Shown: piece by piece, positions 1 to 5,351 of the stretch | How the letters are laid out: every line of letters begins with the position of its first letter | Numbering within the stretch: position 1 is the first letter of the stretch | NCBI GenBank assembly: GCA_964481475.1 | Contig: CAYZTG010000033.1 | Location: forward strand, 1 to 6,860 | Direction: 5' to 3' | From: DUQU01 sp964481475 | GTDB taxonomy: Bacteria > Bacillota_I > Bacilli_A > Acholeplasmatales > UBA5453 | DNA: 6,860 nucleotides | Notes under the pieces: generated by a model | Seen by the model: the letters and a program-made list of their open reading frames with translations, nothing else | Databases searched by the model: none | Told to the model about the DNA's origin: nothing | Translations under genes and position numbers: made by a program

Positions 1-144
1 ATTTTAGCGGGTGGTGTTAGTTATACAATTGGAACGTTGTTCTACGGTTTTAAATGGTTTAAGTACAGCCACTTAATTTGGCATCTATTTGTAATAATGG
101 GTACCATTTTGCATTTCTTTGCTGTATACTTGTATTTGATATAA
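1..144 (+). CDS. Hemolysin III / PAQR-family membrane protein, C-terminal fragment
   Basis: The open frame runs in from the left edge and stops at TAA (142-144), so only the last 47 residues are visible. They begin ILAGGVSYTIGTLFY and end HFFAVYLYLI. This pattern is typical of the final two membrane helices of the hemolysin III (YqfA/YplQ, TIGR01065-like) branch of the PAQR superfamily: a GG-x-x-YT-x-G-x-x-FY helix, a short basic loop (KWFKYSH), and a last helix with H-x-x-x-H (HLIWH) plus a further His. In PAQR proteins such histidines belong to a membrane-embedded metal site. The cellular role of bacterial members is unsettled, and the name hemolysin is historical. The stop lies 33 bases before ackA with no terminator between, so co-transcription with ackA is possible. 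Confidence 0.85.
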   Translation: MLAGGVSYTIGTLFYGFKWFKYSHLIWHLFVIMGTILHFFAVYLYLI

Positions 145-145
145 A
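137..145 (+). promoter_or_regulatory. Possible extended -10 promoter for ackA
   Basis: TGATATAAA matches an extended -10 element (TGn followed by TATAAA at 140-145) and overlaps the stop codon of the preceding gene. There is no good -35; TTTGCT at 118-123 is the nearest candidate. Transcription would start near 152, giving a leader of about 26 bases for ackA. This is motif inference only, and read-through from the upstream gene is an alternative. Confidence 0.35.
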
Positions 146-177
146 ATGATTGTAAAAGAGAATGGAGATATTGTAAT

Positions 178-1353
178 ATGAAAATTATTAGTGTTAACAG
201 TGGTTCAAGTAGTTTAAAGTATGAACTTTACACAATGCCTGAAGAAGAAGTAATTGCTTCGGGACAAGTAGAGAGAATTGGTTTTGAAGATAGTATTTTT
301 ACCTTAAAATTCAATGGTGAAAAAACTAAAGAAGTACTATCTGTGGAAAACCATGCAAAAGCAGTTGAGTTGGTAATTAACTGTCTTATTGAAAACAAAG
401 TTTTAAAAAACATGAATGAAATTAAAGGCGTTGGCCATAGAGTTGTTCAAGGTGGAGAAATTTTTAAACAAAGTACTCTAGTTGATGATAAAGTGTTAGA
501 AGATATTTTGTCCCTATCAGATATTGCCCCTCTTCATAATCCAGCAAATGCTCAATCAATTACTGGCTTTAGAGAGATTCTCCCAAATATACCTCACGTT
601 GCTGTTTTTGATACAACTTTTCATCAAACAATGGCTAAAGATGTTTATGTTTATGCCACTCCTTATGAATGGTACCGCAAATATGGAGTAAGAAAATATG
701 GTTTTCATGGAACTAGTCATCAATATATTAGTGGAAAAACAAATGAACTTTTAAATAAAGAAAATCCAAAGGTGATTGTTTGTCATATTGGTAATGGTGC
801 GAGTATTAGCGCTGTAGTGGACGGTAAATGTGTTGATACATCAATGGGTTTTACACCACTTGAAGGGATCCCAATGGGCACAAGAACTGGTTCAATAGAC
901 CCAGCAATTTTAAACTTTATGGAAAAAAAGTTAAACATTACAAGTGATGAGATGTATGAAATATTAAACAAAAAGAGTGGTTATTTAGGTGTTAGTGAAT
1001 TGTCAAGCGATGCTAGAGATTTAGAAAATGCAGCTTTTGAAGGGCATGAGCAAGCTATTTTGGCGATTGATATTCAAGCAAAAAGAATTGCTGATTATTT
1101 AGGATCATACTATGTTGTTATGGGTGGATTAGATGCGATTACTTTTACCGCTGGAATCGGAGAAAATTCTTCATATTTAAGAAAACTAGTCTTAGATAGA
1201 GTAAAAGTTTTAGGAATAGAATTAGATGAAGAAAAAAATAATAATAATGAGACCTTAATTACAACCCCTAATTCTAAAGTAAAAGTGTTTGTGATTAGAA
1301 CTAACGAAGAACTAGTAATTGCAAGAGATGTCTATCGATTTATTGAAAAATAA
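178..1353 (+). CDS. ackA: Acetate kinase
   Basis: Acetate kinase interconverts acetyl phosphate + ADP and acetate + ATP in the cytoplasm. It is the ATP-yielding step of acetate overflow or fermentation and normally works with phosphotransacetylase (Pta). The 391-residue protein is close to the usual family length of about 400. The N-terminal phosphate-binding signature VNSGSSSLKY spans residues 6-15. GHRVVQGG carries the expected substrate Arg (R88), and FDTTFHQTM carries the catalytic Asp (D145). The second signature GFHGTSH is at 175-181 (H177), HIGNGAS at 203-209, GTRTGSIDP at 234-242 (R236), and the late TNEELVIARD segment holds the Mg-ligand Glu near 377-378. All key residues I can place are present. 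A GGAGA ribosome site at 164-168 sits 9 bases before the ATG. A strong terminator follows directly. No pta gene lies in the window, so the partner enzyme must be encoded elsewhere. I saw no obvious CcpA (cre) site upstream. Confidence 0.98.
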   Translation: MKIISVNSGSSSLKYELYTMPEEEVIASGQVERIGFEDSIFTLKFNGEKTKEVLSVENHAKAVELVINCLIENKVLKNMNEIKGVGHRVVQGGEIFKQSTLVDDKVLEDILSLSDIAPLHNPANAQSITGFREILPNIPHVAVFDTTFHQTMAKDVYVYATPYEWYRKYGVRKYGFHGTSHQYISGKTNELLNKENPKVIVCHIGNGASISAVVDGKCVDTSMGFTPLEGIPMGTRTGSIDPAILNFMEKKLNITSDEMYEILNKKSGYLGVSELSSDARDLENAAFEGHEQAILAIDIQAKRIADYLGSYYVVMGGLDAITFTAGIGENSSYLRKLVLDRVKVLGIELDEEKNNNNETLITTPNSKVKVFVIRTNEELVIARDVYRFIEK

Positions 1354-1364
1354 ATAATAATTTT

Positions 1365-1393
1365 AAAAGAGAGCTTTTGGAGCTCTTTTTTTG
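1365..1393 (+). terminator. Intrinsic terminator after ackA
   Basis: AGAGCT (1370-1375) pairs perfectly with AGCTCT (1381-1386) around a 5-base TTTGG loop. The stem can be extended outward by a G-T pair and the AAAA at 1365-1368 against the T-tract. An unbroken T run continues to 1392. It begins 12 bases after the ackA stop, so it ends the ackA transcript and insulates the next gene. Confidence 0.85.
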
Positions 1394-1421
1394 TTTATAA
1401 AGGGTGACTATTTCACATAAT

Positions 1422-1494
1422 TTTAGTTATTAGGGGTTTTTGTTATTCTTATTATAAAAATATGGTAAAATAAAACATGAAAATTTAGTTATTA
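1422..1494 (+). repeat. 11-bp direct repeat flanking the promoter
   Basis: TTTAGTTATTA occurs exactly at 1422-1432 and again at 1484-1494. The copies are 62 bases apart start to start, about six helical turns, one on each side of the predicted -10 element. The second copy abuts the GAGGTG ribosome site. It could be a pair of regulator-binding sites, or chance similarity in AT-rich DNA. No hairpin potential links the copies. Confidence 0.35.
1443..1471 (+). promoter_or_regulatory. Candidate promoter for the acyltransferase-symporter unit
   Basis: An extended -10 element TGGTAAAAT (TG at 1463-1464, TAAAAT at 1466-1471) lies 35 bases before the acyltransferase ATG. The sequence 17 bases upstream (TTATTC, 1443-1448) is a poor -35, so the extended -10 would carry most of the recognition. 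Being downstream of the ackA terminator supports a new transcription start here. An 11-base direct repeat brackets this site (see the separate entry). Confidence 0.5.
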
Positions 1495-1506
1495 TGAGGT
1501 GAAACA

Positions 1507-2685
1507 ATGTGGGTTAAGTTTAGACATAAAGTTTTTCATTTCTTTTTTAGAAGAATTATCTACTTAGTTTTTCGATTAAAATATGGCTTTAGAGGTAAAA
1601 AAAATAAACTACCCAAAGGACCACATTTAATACTCTTTAATCATGCAAGTAATTTTGATCCTATTTTTGTAGGGGCAACTTTTAATAGACCTGTTTATTT
1701 TATTGCTAACGAAGATTTATTTAATATTCCTTTTTGGTCCAAAATTATTAAGTATTTAGTGGCACCAATTCCCATTCAAAAATCAATGAGAGATACAGCA
1801 ACTATTAGAACATCATTAAAAGTTATAAAAGAAGGTGGAACAATTGGTGTTGCTCCTGAAGGTAATAGAAATTATAGTGGGACTCTTAATAATATTGATA
1901 TTGCGATTGCTAAGTTCGCTAAGCTCTTAAAAGTTCCTGTTGTTTTATATGCTATTAGTGGTGCTTTTGGCGTCAATCCAAGATTTTCTGTTAAACTTAG
2001 AAAAGGGAAAATGTTTGGTAATGTAACTAAAATACTTTCAAAAGATGAAGTTGCTAGTTATTCAAACGAAGAACTAATGGATATTATTTATAAACATTTA
2101 TATGTTGATGATACTAAGCTGGACTTAGAATATAAAGGCAAGAACTTAGCAGAAGATTTAGAAAGTGTTTTTTATATTTGTCCTGTTTGTAATAACTTTC
2201 ATACAATTTATTCAAAAGGAGATGAATTTGGTTGTACTAGTTGTGGTTTTAAGGCTAACTATACAACAAAACTCTTATTTGATAGTTTGGATAAAAGATT
2301 TAATTATAAAACTATTACTGAATATTATCATTTTCAAGAAAATTATCTTAGAAATTATGATTTTAATTCTTTAAAATATGAAGACAATGAAATTACAATA
2401 CTAAAGGCAAACCCAAAAGAAAGGTTAAAAGAACTTTTTAAAGGAACTTTGACTTTTGATAAGTTTGGTTTAGTTATAAAAAGTGAAACAGAGGAGAAAG
2501 TCTTTAATTTTAAAGAGATATCTTCTTTAGCAGTTGTTTATCATAATACAATTATTATTAATTTAGAACATGAAAAGTATCATTTAGTCGGTAATTCAAA
2601 GTTTAATGGTTTAAAATATATTAATTTATTTACGCTTTTACAAGCTCATGAAAAAGGAGAAAGTTATGATTTTTTGGGAATTTAG
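1507..2685 (+). CDS. PlsC-type lysophospholipid acyltransferase with zinc-ribbon C-terminal extension
   Basis: Probable 1-acyl-sn-glycerol-3-phosphate acyltransferase, which transfers an acyl chain to a lysophospholipid (typically lysophosphatidate to phosphatidate) at the inner face of the membrane. The N-terminus is hydrophobic and basic (residues about 8-27), suiting membrane association. The catalytic HX4D motif is NHASNFD (H46, D51). The substrate-phosphate motif is APEGNRN (E118, G119, R121), equivalent to the usual FPEGTRS; the TR to NR change is conservative. The family domain covers roughly residues 30-205. Unlike standard PlsC (about 200-250 residues), the protein continues with a CPVC...CTSC zinc ribbon (C225, C228, C243, C246). 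A beta-rich tail follows (about 310-385), possibly a PH/GRAM-like fold, though that assignment is by eye. The start is set by GAGGTG at 1496-1501, 5 bases before ATG. The 3' end overlaps the next gene by 20 bases, implying translational coupling. Substrate specificity cannot be read from sequence. Confidence 0.88.
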   Translation: MWVKFRHKVFHFFFRRIIYLVFRLKYGFRGKKNKLPKGPHLILFNHASNFDPIFVGATFNRPVYFIANEDLFNIPFWSKIIKYLVAPIPIQKSMRDTATIRTSLKVIKEGGTIGVAPEGNRNYSGTLNNIDIAIAKFAKLLKVPVVLYAISGAFGVNPRFSVKLRKGKMFGNVTKILSKDEVASYSNEELMDIIYKHLYVDDTKLDLEYKGKNLAEDLESVFYICPVCNNFHTIYSKGDEFGCTSCGFKANYTTKLLFDSLDKRFNYKTITEYYHFQENYLRNYDFNSLKYEDNEITILKANPKERLKELFKGTLTFDKFGLVIKSETEEKVFNFKEISSLAVVYHNTIIINLEHEKYHLVGNSKFNGLKYINLFTLLQAHEKGESYDFLGI

Positions 2686-4060
2686 TTTAAATACGTTTGA
2701 TGTATGGGTGTTTCTTGGTGTCTTGGTTGTTGTTTTTTTAATTTCTAATACTCTTAGAAGGAAAGTTAAGTTTATTAGAAACTCTTTACTGCCTACTGCT
2801 TTAATTGGTGGTTTACTAATGTTAATTTTAAAATCTTTTGGCTTATTTGATAAATTATTTGATGTAAAAAGTATGAATGAGTTTATGGAATCTGTTACTT
2901 ATCATGCTCTAGGCTTAGGAGTGATTGCTTTATCTTTAAAAGCTACTCCTAAAAACAAAACAAAGGAATCACAAAAACAAGTTTTCAATGCTGGTTTAAT
3001 TACCGTTAATACTTATTTAATTCAAGCTATTGCCGGAACTGCCTTAACTTTATTAATGATAGTAACATTCTTTAAAGATTTGTTTCCCGCTACAGGTTTG
3101 TTGCTACCTTTAGGGTTTGGCCAAGGTAGCGGACAGTCAAATAACTTTGGGAGTATGTTTGAAAATACTTACGGATTTATTGGTGGGCAAAGTTTTGGTT
3201 TATCGATTGCAACGATTGGGTTTTTAGTAGCGGGGATTGTTGGTGTTGCTCATATTAATATTATGAAAAGAAGAGGTAGAATTAAAGATCGCGAAGAAAC
3301 TACTTTTACAACGATTGAAGAGATGGTTTCTCCTAATGAAATACCAGTTACTGAAGCAGTTGATAGGTTAACAATCCAAGTTGCTTTAATAATGTTTGTT
3401 TATTTTATTACCTTTTTATTTATGTATGGTATTGAAAAGTTAGATATTGGTAACTTTGGGACCAACACCTTAAAACCATTAATTTGGGGCTTTAATTTCT
3501 TGATTGGCTCTTTATTTGCAGTATTGTTAAAGACTATTTTTAAGAAATTAAGAGAAAAGAACTTGATGACTAGAGATTATCCTAATAATTATTTATTAAA
3601 TAGAATTAGTGGCTTTATGTTTGATTTAATGATTATTGCAGGAACAGCTGCTATTGAAATTGAAGTAATGAAGCATTTGATTATTCCATTATTAATTATT
3701 ACTTTAATAGGAACGCTAATTACATATTTATATGTTAAGAAATTAGCTTATAAAATGTTTCCAACATATCAAGAAGAAGCCTTCGTCTCTTTATTTGGTA
3801 TGTTAACAGGAACAAGCTCAACAGGGATGATTTTGCTTAGAGAAGTAGATCCTAAATTTGAAACCCCAGCCGCTAATAATCTTATATATCAATCATTTTA
3901 TGCGATTGCTTTAGGTTTCCCACTCTTTTTATTACTTGGATTGGCTCCGAAGGGATTAACTCAGACATTAGTTTCCTTAGGAATTATAATAGGTATGTTT
4001 ATTATTTTTAATATCATATTATTTAGAGAAAAAATCTTTAAAAAGAAAGAAGTTAAATAA
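2666..4060 (+). CDS. Sodium/glutamate symporter-like (ESS/GltS family) membrane protein
   Basis: Polytopic inner-membrane protein, predicted secondary transporter; GltS-family members import glutamate with Na+. I place the start at ATG 2666 (464 residues). AAGGAG at 2654-2659 sits 6 bases before it, whereas the in-frame ATG at 2648 has no ribosome site. About ten or more hydrophobic helices are visible. Two glycine/serine-rich re-entrant-loop-like motifs occupy comparable positions in the two halves, as expected for the inverted-repeat ESS fold. They are GFGQGSGQSNNFGS (about residues 150-163) and LTGTSSTG (380-387, followed by LLREVDP and ETPAANN). A charged cytoplasmic loop (MKRRGRIKDREE onward, about 200-230) separates the halves. 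Length exceeds E. coli GltS (about 400). The family call is from motif memory, and the substrate may not be glutamate. The gene lies inside the end of the acyltransferase gene and is followed by a terminator, so the two form one unit. Confidence 0.8.
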   Translation: MIFWEFSLNTFDVWVFLGVLVVVFLISNTLRRKVKFIRNSLLPTALIGGLLMLILKSFGLFDKLFDVKSMNEFMESVTYHALGLGVIALSLKATPKNKTKESQKQVFNAGLITVNTYLIQAIAGTALTLLMIVTFFKDLFPATGLLLPLGFGQGSGQSNNFGSMFENTYGFIGGQSFGLSIATIGFLVAGIVGVAHINIMKRRGRIKDREETTFTTIEEMVSPNEIPVTEAVDRLTIQVALIMFVYFITFLFMYGIEKLDIGNFGTNTLKPLIWGFNFLIGSLFAVLLKTIFKKLREKNLMTRDYPNNYLLNRISGFMFDLMIIAGTAAIEIEVMKHLIIPLLIITLIGTLITYLYVKKLAYKMFPTYQEEAFVSLFGMLTGTSSTGMILLREVDPKFETPAANNLIYQSFYAIALGFPLFLLLGLAPKGLTQTLVSLGIIIGMFIIFNIILFREKIFKKKEVK

Positions 4061-4076
4061 TTATTATTTATAACTT

Positions 4077-4111
4077 AAAGCGTTCATCATTTATCGATGG
4101 CGCTTTTTTTT
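4077..4111 (+). terminator. Intrinsic terminator after the symporter gene
   Basis: AAAGCG (4077-4082) pairs with CGCTTT (4101-4106), and CATC (4085-4088) pairs with GATG (4096-4099) around a 7-base loop. A small TT/G internal irregularity separates the two helices. The stem ends in an eight-T run (4104-4111). It starts 16 bases after the stop codon and closes the acyltransferase-symporter unit. Confidence 0.85.
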
Positions 4112-4177
4112 AAAATAGTAAGAGGTTTAGGAGTGATTTAACTTTAATAGTATATTGTAATAATGTAAAGCAATTAT

Positions 4178-4205
4178 GGGAACTAAAATATAATAAATAG
4201 TTTCC
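4178..4205 (+). promoter_or_regulatory. tetR-type gene promoter (-10) overlapped by a candidate palindromic operator
   Basis: A perfect TATAAT lies at 4189-4194, though no convincing -35 is present (TGTAAA at 4164-4169 would need a 19-base spacer). Around it, GGGAACTA (4178-4185) and TAGTTTCC (4198-4205) form an inverted repeat with 7 of 8 positions complementary. The arms are separated by 12 bases that contain the -10. Arm centres are 20 bases apart, about two helical turns. A repressor bound here would block the promoter, which fits autoregulation by the TetR-type protein starting at 4216. This is inferred from sequence symmetry and position only. Confidence 0.45.
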
Positions 4206-4215
4206 TGGAGGCAAG

Positions 4216-4665
4216 ATGAGGACGAAGATAATTAAAACTACGAAAAGATTATTAAAAGTAGATGGTTTAAAGTTTACTGTCGATGATCTTGCCAGTGAAC
4301 TTAATATTTCTAAGAAAACTATTTATAAATATTCTGCTAATAAAGAAGCTTTAGCGAAAGAAGTATATGGAGATATTTATACAAACTTAAAAAAAGATTT
4401 AAAAAGAAATAATAAGGAAGCAACCCTAATATCAGTTAAAGTTAATAATATCTTAACAACGTATTATTGGGCGCTTTATTATAGTCAAGAAGAAATCTTT
4501 AAAAGGCATTCAATAATGTTAGAAATACAGGAATATCTAACAAAAGAAGTAACTGAAATTTGGGAAGAGTTAGAAGAAACGTTAGAAGAGTGTAATAATA
4601 AATATTTTGACTTTCTCTCATTGCGGTTAGTTGTTGAGAGCAGTTTGATTAGTTTTTTTAATTGA
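4216..4665 (+). CDS. TetR/AcrR-family transcriptional regulator, short form
   Basis: Predicted DNA-binding repressor of 149 residues. The N-terminal TetR helix-turn-helix is clear. Residues 1-15 (MRTKIIKTTKRLLKV) match helix 1. FTVDDLASELNISKKTIYKYSANKEAL (20-46) contains the recognition helix, with the family's typical S-K-x-T-I-Y-x-Y and x-K-E-x-L signature. The remaining 100 residues are helical, charged and poorly conserved, as is normal for ligand and dimerisation domains. The protein is about 40-50 residues shorter than the usual 185-200, so the final dimerisation helices appear reduced. Shifting the frame at the T7 run (4653-4659) does not extend it, so I see no simple frameshift. A strong GGAGG (4207-4211) lies only 4 bases before the ATG. 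This is the only gene in the window ending in TGA. Ligand and targets are unknown. A palindrome over its promoter suggests autoregulation, and the next gene is a possible co-regulated neighbour. Confidence 0.82.
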   Translation: MRTKIIKTTKRLLKVDGLKFTVDDLASELNISKKTIYKYSANKEALAKEVYGDIYTNLKKDLKRNNKEATLISVKVNNILTTYYWALYYSQEEIFKRHSIMLEIQEYLTKEVTEIWEELEETLEECNNKYFDFLSLRLVVESSLISFFN

Positions 4666-4677
4666 TTAAGTAATTTA

Positions 4678-4686
4678 TGATAAAAT
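4678..4686 (+). promoter_or_regulatory. Possible extended -10 promoter for the nucleotidyltransferase gene
   Basis: TGATAAAAT fits an extended -10 (TGn + TAAAAT at 4681-4686), starting 13 bases after the TetR stop codon. The region 17 bases upstream (TTAATT, 4658-4663) is a weak -35. A start near 4693 would give a leader of about 65 bases before the ATG at 4758. No terminator separates this gene from the TetR gene, so read-through is also possible. Confidence 0.4.
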
Positions 4687-4757
4687 AAGATAACTTTAAG
4701 ATATGAATAAAAGATTAAAAAGAACTCTTTATTGATATTAGAAATAGTGGGGTTACA

Positions 4758-5228
4758 ATGATGAATAAGAAACTAAAACTTGAGACTTTAAAAAAAATTG
4801 CTCGACAATTAAATGAAGAAGGAATAACTTGGGCCCTAGGGGCTTCCATGTTAATGTATTTCAATGGTCTTTTAAAAGATTTTGAAGATATTGATATCAT
4901 GGTTATTGAAAAAGACGTGGCAGTTGTTAAAGATATTTTATTAAAGATGGGCAATCTTCAACTAAGCAAAAAAAGTAATGATTTTAAAACAAAGGTTTAT
5001 TTAAATTTTGATATTAATGGAGTTAAAATTGATGTTATGGCTGGTTTTGCGATAGTGACAAATGAAGGAGTTATTGATTGTTCGTTAAAACAAGAACAAA
5101 TAGCCGGAGTTTATAATTTAGATGGAATAGAAATCCCTTTACAGTCGGTCGAACTTTGGCTTAAGTACTATGAACTTATGGGAAGAAAGAATAAGGCTGA
5201 TTTACTTAGAAATAGTAAAAAACTTTAA
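4758..5228 (+). CDS. Small nucleotidyltransferase-fold protein (MNT/AbiEii-like)
   Basis: A 156-residue soluble protein with the hallmarks of the DNA-polymerase-beta-like nucleotidyltransferase fold. The nucleotide-binding turn is WALGAS (residues 25-30). The two metal-binding acidic residues lie in EDIDIMV (D44 and D46), and a third acid is in KIDVMAGF (D92) on the next strand. The C-terminal YELMGRKNKADLL (138-150) resembles the Rx-K-D/A-D-L ending of stand-alone DUF1814/AbiEii-type proteins. All three expected acids are present, so catalytic activity is plausible. Substrates in this superfamily range from antibiotics to tRNA and proteins, and nothing here decides between them. Small NTases often pair with HEPN or AbiEi partners; none is adjacent, so a toxin-antitoxin reading is unsupported. 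Two consecutive ATGs (4758, 4761) follow a weak GTGGGGT ribosome site (4747-4753), leaving the exact start ambiguous by one codon. A terminator follows. Confidence 0.75.
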   Translation: MMNKKLKLETLKKIARQLNEEGITWALGASMLMYFNGLLKDFEDIDIMVIEKDVAVVKDILLKMGNLQLSKKSNDFKTKVYLNFDINGVKIDVMAGFAIVTNEGVIDCSLKQEQIAGVYNLDGIEIPLQSVELWLKYYELMGRKNKADLLRNSKKL

Positions 5229-5248
5229 AAAAATATCTTTGAAAGGAG

Positions 5249-5283
5249 AAAAGATTTAGTAAAAAAATATTAAGTCTTTTTTT
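5249..5283 (+). terminator. Intrinsic terminator after the nucleotidyltransferase gene
   Basis: AAAAGATTTAG (5249-5259) pairs with TTAAGTCTTTT (5270-5280) over 11 positions: nine Watson-Crick and two G-T pairs. The loop is 10 bases and A-rich, and the T run extends to 5283. The stem is AU-rich, so weaker than the other two terminators, but its position 20 bases after the stop codon and its T-tract support the call. Confidence 0.7.
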
Positions 5284-5296
5284 AATCTATTTTTGG

Positions 5297-5323
5297 TTGA
5301 AAAGCTAAAATAAATAGTATAAT
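5297..5323 (+). promoter_or_regulatory. Promoter for the GNAT/ATP-grasp gene
   Basis: A perfect TATAAT (5318-5323) lies 28 bases before the ATG at 5352. TTGAAA (5297-5302) is a fair -35 match but leaves a short 15-base spacer; TTGGTT (5293-5298) would leave 19. The start of transcription would be near 5330, just upstream of the GAGGA ribosome site at 5343-5347. Sitting right after a terminator, it marks a new transcription unit. Confidence 0.55.
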
Positions 5324-5351
5324 AAAAGTGGCTAAAGATAGTGAGGATTTT

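Noticed and set aside
228..413. 61-codon open frame on the - strand inside ackA
   Set aside because: It lies wholly within the well-supported acetate kinase gene and shows no recognisable protein pattern.
783..971. 62-codon open frame on the - strand inside ackA
   Set aside because: It is an antisense shadow of conserved acetate kinase coding sequence.
2165..2374. 69-codon + strand open frame inside the acyltransferase gene
   Set aside because: It is out of frame with a gene whose zinc-ribbon cysteines lie here, and its hydrophobic F/I/L composition is what AT-rich frame shadows produce.
2648..2665. Upstream ATG at 2648 as the symporter start
   Set aside because: It has no ribosome site before it, and the six extra residues are encoded by the AAGGAG Shine-Dalgarno stretch that serves the ATG at 2666.
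4142..4170. CTTTA...TAAAG inverted arms upstream of the TetR gene as an operator
   Set aside because: Only five bases pair per arm and the interior shows little symmetry; the 4178-4205 palindrome is longer and better placed.
4663..4686. TetR gene read through its TGA as tryptophan, adding a few residues up to the TAA at 4681-4683
   Set aside because: All other Trp codons in the window are TGG and no other gene has internal TGA, so TGA is taken as a real stop.
4715..4954. 79-codon - strand open frame overlapping the nucleotidyltransferase gene
   Set aside because: It is antisense to the catalytic-motif region of a better-supported gene and resembles no known protein.
5241..5259. Ribosome-site-like AAAGGAG downstream of the nucleotidyltransferase gene, suggesting a tiny ORF
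   Set aside because: No start codon at usable distance opens a frame; the sequence is better explained as the start of the terminator stem.
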